Part shown: piece after piece, positions 57,369-64,000 of the stretch
Numbering within the stretch: position 1 is the first letter of the stretch
Layout of the letters: each line of letters opens with the position of its first letter
NCBI RefSeq assembly: GCF_027923385.1
Contig: NZ_BSEC01000001.1
Location: 1,314,501-1,378,500, forward strand
Direction of reading: 5' to 3'
From: Methylocystis echinoides
GTDB lineage: Bacteria; Pseudomonadota; Alphaproteobacteria; Rhizobiales; Beijerinckiaceae
Length of the DNA: 64,000 nt
Notes under the pieces: generated by a model
What the model was told of the DNA's origin: nothing
The model's input: only the letters and a program-made list of their open reading frames with translations
Database searches by the model: none
Made by a program: the position numbers and the translations under genes

Positions 57369-59291
57369 TCAGGACGCCTCTCCTGATTCCGCATCCTCGC
57401 CGATGAGGAGCGCCATTGTCAGAGAGACGACGCCGGCCGCCATCAGATAAAAGGCGGGCGCGAGCGGATAGCCTGTGACCTTGATAAGGAAGACGGCGAC
57501 CATTGGCACGGTTCCGCCGAAAACAGATTGCGCGATATTGTAGCCCACCGAGAGGCCGGAGCAGCGCACATGCTTTGGAAAGGCCTCGACCAGAAAAGCG
57601 GGGCTTGCGCCATAGCACGACATGAAGAGCGCGAAGACGCATTGCGCGGCAAGGATCGTCAACAGGTTTGGCGTGTTCAGCACCCAGAACAGCGGCCAGG
57701 CGACAATGGCCAATCCGGCCGCGCCCATCATCAGAACCGGCTTGCGCCCGATGCGATCGGAAAGCGCGCCGGCCAGCGGCGTCATGATCAGCATGGTGAA
57801 AATGGCGATGCTGTTGAGCGTCAACGCCATGGAGGAGGAGACATGCTGCTGCTCCTTCAGCCATGTCGAGAGATAGACGAAGCAGAGATAGAATCCGACG
57901 CCATTGCCCAGCGAGAAGCCAACCACCTTGAGTATCGTGCGCCACTGGGTGCGGAAGGCTTCGCCAAGCGGCGATTTGCGGGCTTCCTCCGTCTTGACGA
58001 TCTTTTCGTCCGGCGGCAGGCGACGGCGAATGAGGAAGACAACCAGTCCGATCAGCAGCCCGCTGAAGAATGCGAGACGCCAGCCCCATAGCGCCGCCGA
58101 TTTCTCCGGCAGCACGGCCAGCAAGGTCGCGCCCACCGCTGAGCCGAGCAGGAGGCCGCCGAGCGCGCCAAAAGGCGCGAAGCTCCCCACGAAGCCGCGC
58201 CGGCTCGCCTGCGCTTCCTCTACGAGCAGGACCATGGAGGTCGTATATTCGCCGCCAACCGCAAGGCCCTGCGCGAGACGCAGCAGCACGAGGAGAATGG
58301 GCGCCGCCATGCCGATTTGCTGATAGGTCGGCAGGATCGCCATGAACAGTGTGGGGATGATCATCAGCACGACGGAAGCGACGACGGCGGCGCGGCGGCC
58401 GAAATGGTCGCCGATATGGCCGAAGAGCATGCCGCCGAGCGGCCGCGCGATGAAGCCCACCGCGAAGACGCCGAACGACGCGAGCAGCGACGTGGAAGGG
58501 TCCTCCGCGGGAAAGAACTGCGATCCGATGGCGGCGGCGAAAAAGCCGTAGACGCCGAAATCGTACCATTCCATTACATTGCCGGCGAGGCCCGCGATGA
58601 CGGTGCGCCTTTCGGCTGCGCGCGTTTCGACATTGACGTGATGCGCCGTGCGCGCGATCTCGCCGCCGATCAGGTCCATTCGCGCGATTTGCGCGATGCG
58701 CGGCTTGACCCGCTGAAGCTCCTTCGGCGTCAAAATGCGCTCGAAGACGAAACAGGCGTCGGCAAGCGAGGTGAGCGCGATGTCGACCGGCGTGGGGAGA
58801 TCGTCGTTATAAAGCAGCGCGAGAATGCGCTTCTTCGCCTCGGGCCGCTCCTGTCCTTCGACGATCGGATAGCGCCGGTCCTTGAGAACCCAGAGGAAAT
58901 CATGATCGCTCTGGCGCAAGACGCCGCGCGCGCAGAGCGCCGACAGCGCCGCTTTGCGCATGACGGGCGCGTGGCGCGACAGGCGTGTGATCCATTCCTG
59001 AGCGCTGAGGCGTCGCGGCTCTGCTGCGATGTCAGCGAGGGCGCGGTCGAGCATGGCGTCGCCCGTCGGCGTCGGGTCCACCGCGAAGACGCCGTCGAGA
59101 TCGGAGTCGATGCGATTACGCAACGCAAGGTCCATGAGCGCGGCCCCGGCGACGCCGCAGCCGAGATAGATTTCCGGCACGCTGTCGAATTCGCCGCCGC
59201 TGTCTTCCAGTGTGAGGAGCAGAAACTCTTCGATCAGGCTGATCGGCGGCAGCGTTTCGACATGCGGGGGGCGATCAATGGCTACGCTCAT
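57369..59291 (-). CDS. GPP34 (GOLPH3-like) domain fused to MHS-family MFS transporter
   Basis: 640 residues from ATG 59291 (MSVAIDRPP; an extension to 59303 exists). Residues ~17-214 follow the GOLPH3/VPS74-like (GPP34) pattern: LIEEFLLLTLEDSGGEF, AALMDLALRNRID, VDPTPTGDAMLDRALADI and then RKAALSALCARGVLR. Residues ~232-640 are a 12-helix metabolite:H+ symporter (ProP/ShiA type): GNVMEWYDFGVYGFFA at the start and loop GHIGDHFGRRAA. GPP34 domains bind acidic lipids in eukaryotes; bacterial ones are mostly alone. Fusion to an MFS transporter is unusual and could tune the transporter through lipids or protein partners. Substrate unknown. Confidence 0.82.
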   Translation of the reverse strand: MSVAIDRPPHVETLPPISLIEEFLLLTLEDSGGEFDSVPEIYLGCGVAGAALMDLALRNRIDSDLDGVFAVDPTPTGDAMLDRALADIAAEPRRLSAQEWITRLSRHAPVMRKAALSALCARGVLRQSDHDFLWVLKDRRYPIVEGQERPEAKKRILALLYNDDLPTPVDIALTSLADACFVFERILTPKELQRVKPRIAQIARMDLIGGEIARTAHHVNVETRAAERRTVIAGLAGNVMEWYDFGVYGFFAAAIGSQFFPAEDPSTSLLASFGVFAVGFIARPLGGMLFGHIGDHFGRRAAVVASVVLMIIPTLFMAILPTYQQIGMAAPILLVLLRLAQGLAVGGEYTTSMVLLVEEAQASRRGFVGSFAPFGALGGLLLGSAVGATLLAVLPEKSAALWGWRLAFFSGLLIGLVVFLIRRRLPPDEKIVKTEEARKSPLGEAFRTQWRTILKVVGFSLGNGVGFYLCFVYLSTWLKEQQHVSSSMALTLNSIAIFTMLIMTPLAGALSDRIGRKPVLMMGAAGLAIVAWPLFWVLNTPNLLTILAAQCVFALFMSCYGASPAFLVEAFPKHVRCSGLSVGYNIAQSVFGGTVPMVAVFLIKVTGYPLAPAFYLMAAGVVSLTMALLIGEDAESGEAS

Positions 59292-59404
59292 GCTAATCCT
59301 CAAAATCGCGCCCCACTGGACGGCTGGCGGGGACTGGGGCTAAGGCTATAGCGCCCGCGCGGATCATAAGAGACGGTCGCGCAATCGTCACCGGGAAATA
59401 CGCA

Positions 59405-59743
59405 ATGGACGTGACGCATGAGGTTTTGAATGAGTTGCTGGTCATCCGGCCGCAAAGCCGGATCGACAGCAGCACCGCCTCCGCCTTTGAAGCGCGCTGC
59501 GCATCGTTGATTGACGAGGGCCCCGCCAAGGTCGTCATTGATTTTTCGAACGTCGATTACATCAGCTCCGCGGGCCTGCGGGCGCTTCTCGTTGCGGCGA
59601 AGAAAGCGAGGTCGCAGGGCGGCGCGCTGACGCTTTGCGGCCTCAGCGGCGGCGTCAGGGACGTGATGGCGGTGAGCGGCTTCGACACCATTCTCGGCGC
59701 GCATTCTGATGTTTCCGAGGCGCGGGCGGCTCTGGGCGGCTGA
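59405..59743 (+). CDS. STAS-domain anti-anti-sigma factor-like protein
   Basis: 112 residues, one STAS domain. Motif VVIDFSNVDYISSAGLRALL carries the Ser pair (54/55) where partner-switch antagonists are phosphorylated; Ser55 aligns with the phosphosite of SpoIIAA in my reading. It should be dephosphorylated by a PP2C phosphatase and phosphorylated by an RsbW-like kinase. The gene is divergent from the GPP34-MFS gene across 113 bp, and the phosphatase gene lies just beyond. No kinase gene is visible. Confidence 0.9.
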   Translation: MDVTHEVLNELLVIRPQSRIDSSTASAFEARCASLIDEGPAKVVIDFSNVDYISSAGLRALLVAAKKARSQGGALTLCGLSGGVRDVMAVSGFDTILGAHSDVSEARAALGG

Positions 59744-59814
59744 TCTTGTCCTAGCTGGCATGGCTCGCCGGCGCTGCTGATGCGTTATCCTCTCAGAAAG
59801 CCGGAGGAGAGCCG

Positions 59815-61158
59815 ATGAACTGTCCTGACAGCGCGCTGCTGACGGATCTGTATCAGCTCAAGATGGCCGAGGCCTATCTGGCGCGTGGCGAACAGGGAAC
59901 GGCTGTCTTCGAATTCTTCGTGCGGCGGCTGCCGCCCACGCGGGGCTTTCTTCTGGCGGCGGGACTCGAACAGGCGATCGCCTTCCTCGAGTCCTACGCT
60001 TTTTCCCGAGACGACATCGACTGGCTTGCGAGCAGCGGCATGTTTGGCGCGGCCTTTCTGGAGCAGCTTGCGTCTCTCCGTTTCGCCGGAGATGTGCACG
60101 CCATGCCGGAGGGAACCGTGTTCTTTCCCGATGAGCCGATCCTGCGCGTGACGGCGCCCTTGCCGCAAGCGCAGCTTGTCGAGACCCGGCTCATTAATCT
60201 CCTGCACTTTCAGACTCTCATCGCCTCCAAGGCCGCGCGTCATGTGCTGCTCGCACAGAACCGGCAACTCGTTGACTTCGGCCTGCGACGCGCGCATGGC
60301 GGCGACGCTGGACTGCTGGCGGCGCGCGCGAGCTATATCGCCGGTTATGACGGCACGGCGACCGTGCTGGCCGGCAGATTGTTTGACATCCCGCTGTTTG
60401 GCACCATGGCGCATTCCTTCGTTCAGGCGTTTGACGATGAAGCCGAGGCTTTCGAGGCCTTCGCCGAGAGTCATCCTGAGGATCTCGTCTTGCTGCTCGA
60501 CACCTATGACACGGAGGCGGCCGCGCGAAAGCTCGTGACGCTCACGCCGCGCCTGCGCGCGCGCGGGATAAGCATAAAGGCGGTTCGGCTCGACAGCGGC
60601 GATCTGATCGCGCTTTCGAGGAGCGTGCGCGCGATCTTTGATGAAGGCGGCTTGCGGGATGTCGCAATTCTGGCGAGCGGCGGCCTGGATGACGCGGAGA
60701 TGCGCGCCATCGTTGACTCCGGCGGCCCTGTCGACGGCTTTGGAGTCGGCACAAGTCTCACAACATCGATTGACGCGCCGGCGCTCGACTGCGCCTACAA
60801 GCTCACGGAATATGCGGGCCGCCCACGCCGCAAGCGCTCCATCGGCAAGGAGACGCTGCCGGGACGCAAACAGGTCTGGCGGCGCTTTGGGCCCGATGGC
60901 CGCATGTGCGCGGATGTCGTCTCGCTCGAGGATGACGCCGTCGCTGGCGAAGCCCAGTTGCAACCGGTGATGCGCGCGGGCAAACGGCTCCTTCCGCCGC
61001 CGACGCTCGGCGACATCCGCGCGCGCTCGAAAGAAAGTCTTGCGCGCCTGCCCGAGCCTTTGCGCGCGCTCGATCCAGCGGCCGGTTACCATGTCGAGAG
61101 GGGGGGCTCCCTGCTGACGCTCGCCCGGAACGTCGATCGCCGCAGGAGGGAAGTCTGA
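59815..61158 (+). CDS. pncB: nicotinate phosphoribosyltransferase
   Basis: 447 residues. It joins nicotinate and PRPP to form nicotinate mononucleotide in NAD salvage. Motifs: LLTDLYQLKMAEAYLARG at the N-terminus, FEFFVRRLPPTRGFL, the catalytic His161 in FGLRRAHGGDAGLLAARASY, and VRLDSGDLIALSRSVR with GGLDD. A normal-length NAPRTase of the second subfamily. Its stop shares one base with the start of the nicotinamidase gene, so the two form an operon; it starts 71 bp after the STAS gene. Confidence 0.94.
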   Translation: MNCPDSALLTDLYQLKMAEAYLARGEQGTAVFEFFVRRLPPTRGFLLAAGLEQAIAFLESYAFSRDDIDWLASSGMFGAAFLEQLASLRFAGDVHAMPEGTVFFPDEPILRVTAPLPQAQLVETRLINLLHFQTLIASKAARHVLLAQNRQLVDFGLRRAHGGDAGLLAARASYIAGYDGTATVLAGRLFDIPLFGTMAHSFVQAFDDEAEAFEAFAESHPEDLVLLLDTYDTEAAARKLVTLTPRLRARGISIKAVRLDSGDLIALSRSVRAIFDEGGLRDVAILASGGLDDAEMRAIVDSGGPVDGFGVGTSLTTSIDAPALDCAYKLTEYAGRPRRKRSIGKETLPGRKQVWRRFGPDGRMCADVVSLEDDAVAGEAQLQPVMRAGKRLLPPPTLGDIRARSKESLARLPEPLRALDPAAGYHVERGGSLLTLARNVDRRRREV

Positions 61159-61802
61159 TGCATGCGCTGTTGCAGCCAGGCGCGTCCGACGCGCTGCTGA
61201 TCGTCGATGTCCAGAATGATTTTTGCGCCGGCGGCGCGCTCGAAGTTGACGGCGCGGATGACGTCATCCCGGCGATCAACCGACTCGCCGGCGCGTTCCG
61301 CAATGTCCTGCTCACACAGGACTGGCACCCCGCCAACCACCTTTCCTTCGCGTCATCGCATCCACGCTGTGTGGCGTTCGACACGATCGAAGTGCCCTAT
61401 GGCCGGCAGACGCTCTGGCCGGATCACTGCGTTCAGGGAACCAGGGGCGCGGATTTTCACCCGCGACTGGAGACGCCGCACGCTGCGCTCGTGCTCAGAA
61501 AGGGGTTCCGGCGGGAGATCGACTCCTATTCCGCATTTTTCGAGAATGACCGCCGGACGCGGACAGGTCTCGCGGGCTATTTGCGCGAGCGTGGATTGAC
61601 GCGCCTGTTTCTTGCCGGCCTGGCTTTCGATTTTTGTGTGCGCTACTCCTCGGAAGATGCGGCGAGTCTTGGTTTCGAGACCTTTGTGGTGGAGGACGCC
61701 TGCCGCCCCATCGATCGCAACGGTTCGCTCGCGGCGGCGCGCGCGGGCATGCGCGCCCTCGAAATCGCCTGCATCAGCAGCACAGCCATTGACGGGGGTT
61801 AG
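61158..61802 (+). CDS. pncA: nicotinamidase (isochorismatase fold)
   Basis: 214 residues. It deamidates nicotinamide to nicotinate, the substrate of the upstream enzyme. Catalytic Asp17 (IVDVQNDF), Lys115 (LRKGFR) and Cys160 (AFDFCVRYS), with metal ligands Asp55, His57 and His61 in QDWHPANH, are all in place. Overlap with pncB by one base (TGATG) means coupled translation. Confidence 0.96.
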   Translation: MHALLQPGASDALLIVDVQNDFCAGGALEVDGADDVIPAINRLAGAFRNVLLTQDWHPANHLSFASSHPRCVAFDTIEVPYGRQTLWPDHCVQGTRGADFHPRLETPHAALVLRKGFRREIDSYSAFFENDRRTRTGLAGYLRERGLTRLFLAGLAFDFCVRYSSEDAASLGFETFVVEDACRPIDRNGSLAAARAGMRALEIACISSTAIDGG

Positions 61803-61942
61803 CGCGGCATTGCCGCGGTCCAGACTATTGTCAAGATTACGCTGGCCTGTCGGGAGGATCATCGCACAGCGCGGCACAAATCCGTTTTTTCTCTTTCCCG
61901 GCTTTATTTGCGACGCGATCGCTGCTTTGTGGGGCGCCGGGG

Positions 61943-61983
61943 CATCCCCCTAAAATGCGGGCAGAATTGCATTTTGGGGGATG
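61943..61983. repeat. long AT/GC inverted repeat (hairpin)
   Basis: CATCCCCCTAAAATGC (61943-61958) pairs with GCATTTTGGGGGATG (61969-61983) with a single bulged T; the loop has ten bases. It lies after the nicotinamidase gene and about 100 bases before the SGNH gene. Terminator or operator. Confidence 0.65.
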
Positions 61984-62081
61984 ATGAATTAGCAGGACAG
62001 CCAGGTTTACTCAGGCGACGGCCCAGGCGGGGGCAGGCGGCGATCAAGGTTCTGCGCTAGATGCATGGTTTAAGAAAGCAC

Positions 62082-63254
62082 ATGAAAATAACAGTCGCCG
62101 TTGTTGTCGCCGCTATGCTTGCCTGGCTGGGCTTCGAATTCATCGAGGCAAGTCGTCATCTTGTTTTATACGAGATCACGCTTGTCTTTTTTCTTTTGGC
62201 GTATTTTGTCGTCGTGCTGCGTGGGCGTTGGCGCGATGTGGCGCTCGTCTGCGCCTCGCTCGCCTTCGGACTGGTGGGCATTGAAGTCGTTCTCTGGCGT
62301 CTCAATAACTCGCCGACGACCTTTCGCGAAAAAGGGATGTGGGGGATCAAGGGCGAACTGGGCCTGAGTCCCACGCGCCCCGGCGTGATCCACGAGAAGA
62401 AGGTTGCCGCCAATGGCGACGTGATCTTCGACGTCGCCTATACCATCCAGCCCGATCTGACGCGCAAGGTGGTTTCGCCGGAGACATCGCCTCTCGTCGC
62501 CTTTTTCGGCGATTCGTTCACTTATGGCGCCGGCGTCAACGACGTCGACACCTTGCCGCAGATCTTCGCTGATTTCACGAACGGGGCCTATCACGTCGTC
62601 AATTTCGGGGTGTCGGGTTATGGCCCGCAGCAGATGCTGCGCGCGCTGGAGACGGACCTGTATCCGGTTCTCAAGGAGAACCCCCGTCTGTTCGTGATTC
62701 TGACGGCGCCCTGGCACGCCTTCCGCACCTCCTGCAAAGCCGATAACGCCTGGTTTGGCCCGAGCTATGAGCTCGAGAACGGCGTTCCGGTTTACAAGGG
62801 CTCCTGCGCCTCGCGGCAGTCCGCCTTCAGGCAGGCGTTGACGACAATGCTGCGCTGGACCGAGGCCTATGACCATTTCATCGGCCGCCGCGAAAAGCCG
62901 GTCGGTCCGCAGGACATGGATCTTTACATCGAGATTCTCGCGAGATCGGCGGAGATCGCCAGGCAGAAATATGGCGTGCCGACGCTCGTGCTCTATCTCC
63001 CGGATGTGCTCACGACCGCGCGCTATCAGCTTCCTCCGGAGCTCGATAACACCGCAATGATGCGCCGTCTGCGCGAAAAGGGGCTGGATGTGCTGGATCT
63101 GTCCATCGATCTCAACGCCTATCCGGGTCATCAGCTCATCATTCCGGGCGATGGACATCCGACGGGCTTTCTCAATCGAATCTGGGGCGAGAGACTGAAG
63201 GATTTCGTCGCCGCGAAATTCAGCGTCGCGACCCCGTCCGCCGGGTCGCCGTAA
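62082..63254 (+). CDS. SGNH-hydrolase-like membrane protein (paralogue A)
   Basis: 390 residues from ATG 62082 (a longer start at 62061 is possible). Three membrane helices at the N-terminus (about residues 1-85) then a soluble domain that probably faces the periplasm: SGNH block I FFGDSFTYGAGVND, block II-like NFGVSGYGPQQMLRAL, a block III area ILTAPWHAFRTSC and a C-terminal PGDGHPTGFLNRIWG with the catalytic Asp/His. Related to O-acyl or lipid-linked glycan hydrolases of the SGNH superfamily; substrate unknown. A close copy follows. Confidence 0.72.
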   Translation: MKITVAVVVAAMLAWLGFEFIEASRHLVLYEITLVFFLLAYFVVVLRGRWRDVALVCASLAFGLVGIEVVLWRLNNSPTTFREKGMWGIKGELGLSPTRPGVIHEKKVAANGDVIFDVAYTIQPDLTRKVVSPETSPLVAFFGDSFTYGAGVNDVDTLPQIFADFTNGAYHVVNFGVSGYGPQQMLRALETDLYPVLKENPRLFVILTAPWHAFRTSCKADNAWFGPSYELENGVPVYKGSCASRQSAFRQALTTMLRWTEAYDHFIGRREKPVGPQDMDLYIEILARSAEIARQKYGVPTLVLYLPDVLTTARYQLPPELDNTAMMRRLREKGLDVLDLSIDLNAYPGHQLIIPGDGHPTGFLNRIWGERLKDFVAAKFSVATPSAGSP

Positions 63255-63305
63255 GTCGCCGGCGCACGCGCCGCAGCTCCTTTCTTCAGGTCAGGTTTTT
63301 CGAGC

Positions 63306-64000
63306 ATGGAACGGTCCCTTCTCCTGAAAACGCTGGCGGCCGTCGCTCTTGCGGGCGTCGCGATCTACGGCGTGCTCAATTTCGTGCAGCCGTCGCGCTA
63401 CATCGTGCTGCTCGTCGTTGCGATCATCTTCGCGGTCTTCGTCTATTTCATCGCGATCTTTCGCGGGCGATGGCGCGACATGGCGTTGCTTTGCGCCACT
63501 TTGACCTTTGGTTTCGGCGTTATCGAGATCGTCTCGCTGCATCTTGGCGGCTTCGCCACCACCTACAAGGATCGCGGCAGTTGGGCTCGGGTGGGCGAGC
63601 TCGGTTGGCGCCCGGCGCGGCCGGGACCCATTCACGAGAAGAAGATCGCGGCCAATGGCGACGTGGTCTATGACGTCGTCAACACCATCGACGACAAGCT
63701 GACCCGGGTGGTCGAGTCGGCGCCTGACGGGCCCACGGTGGCGTTTTTCGGCGATTCGATGACATTCGGCGCCGGCCTCAACGACAATGAAACGCTTCCG
63801 CAGGCTTTTGCCGATCTCACCGATCGCCGCTTCCGGGTTCTCAATCTCGCCGTCACCGCCTACGGCCCGCAGCAGTTCCTGCGCGCGCTGGAAATCGGCG
63901 AGCATGACGCGCTTTTGAAAAAAGACTCGCGTCTGTTCATCATGCTGACGGCGCCCTGGCATGCGGGCCGCACCTCCTGCAAGGAGCGCAATCAATGGTA
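63306..64000 (+). CDS. SGNH-hydrolase-like membrane protein (paralogue B), cut by window edge
   Basis: ATG 63306; the frame stays open to 64000 (231 codons plus two bases), so the C-terminus is missing. The first ~85 residues are membrane helices (AIIFAVFVYFIAIFRGRWRD), followed by PGPIHEKKIAANGDVVYDVV, then FFGDSMTFGAGLND, NLAVTAYGPQQFLRALE and LTAPWHAGRTSC, nearly the same order as paralogue A. The Ser of the first block is kept. Tandem duplication is clear. Confidence 0.8.
   Translation, partial: MERSLLLKTLAAVALAGVAIYGVLNFVQPSRYIVLLVVAIIFAVFVYFIAIFRGRWRDMALLCATLTFGFGVIEIVSLHLGGFATTYKDRGSWARVGELGWRPARPGPIHEKKIAANGDVVYDVVNTIDDKLTRVVESAPDGPTVAFFGDSMTFGAGLNDNETLPQAFADLTDRRFRVLNLAVTAYGPQQFLRALEIGEHDALLKKDSRLFIMLTAPWHAGRTSCKERNQW

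Overview
The window is about 64 kb of high-GC, densely coded bacterial chromosome. It fits an alphaproteobacterium of the Hyphomicrobiales, probably a methylotroph or methanotroph relative (Methylocystaceae/Beijerinckiaceae type). The grounds are a formaldehyde-activating-enzyme homologue, a nitrogenase-associated ArsC-like protein, a PQQ sugar dehydrogenase with a haem c domain, Omp25/RopB-type outer-membrane barrels, a QueG/FzlA-like pair and periplasmic glucan genes. This placement is inference from gene families. I see no transposases, CRISPR arrays, rRNA genes or phage genes; one tRNA (Lys-CTT) is present.

Layout: 1-7 kb holds a truncated OmpR-type response regulator, a DUF1614 membrane protein, a TPR protein, and central carbon genes (sucC, a beta-carbonic anhydrase, mdh). 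7-10.9 kb holds small secreted or regulatory proteins around tRNA-Lys, ending with a protein that has a 17-histidine tail. 11-15.2 kb holds a WD40 protein, an O-antigen-ligase-like membrane protein, queG and an FzlA-like GST. 15.4-17.1 kb holds a SIMPL protein, a NafA-like protein and a small hypothetical. 17.2-24.9 kb is a sulfate transport operon (sbp/cysP, cysT, cysW, cysA, then a tam-like methyltransferase) followed by a giant outer-membrane protein that appears to join two beta-barrels. The operon and the outer-membrane gene share an inverted repeat (GTCTA-N9-TAGAC) upstream.

25-36 kb holds an M3 peptidase, a YqeB-like molybdenum-hydroxylase accessory protein, the PQQ/cytochrome c dehydrogenase, an AI-2E family permease, DNA polymerase IV, a CelD-like acetyltransferase, a Fae homologue lacking the expected catalytic His, pyrD and a DUF952 protein. 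36-50.5 kb is an envelope block: opgH-opgG for glucans, glmU and glmS for UDP-GlcNAc precursors, a KpsM/KpsT-like exporter, an LptF/G-like permease, three glycosyltransferases and an Omp25-like barrel.

50.6-64 kb holds hrcA without grpE beside it, a coiled-coil/membrane protein pair, a methionine gamma-lyase-like enzyme, three SGNH-hydrolase-type membrane proteins (the last cut by the window edge), NAD salvage (nicotinate phosphoribosyltransferase and nicotinamidase) and a signalling group. In that group a protein joining a GOLPH3-like (GPP34) domain to an MHS-type MFS transporter is followed, 21 bp later, by a cyclic-nucleotide-domain PP2C phosphatase, with a divergent STAS anti-anti-sigma-type gene. 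No anti-sigma kinase is visible. This looks like partner-switch signalling attached to an unusual transporter and is my best candidate for an undescribed system.
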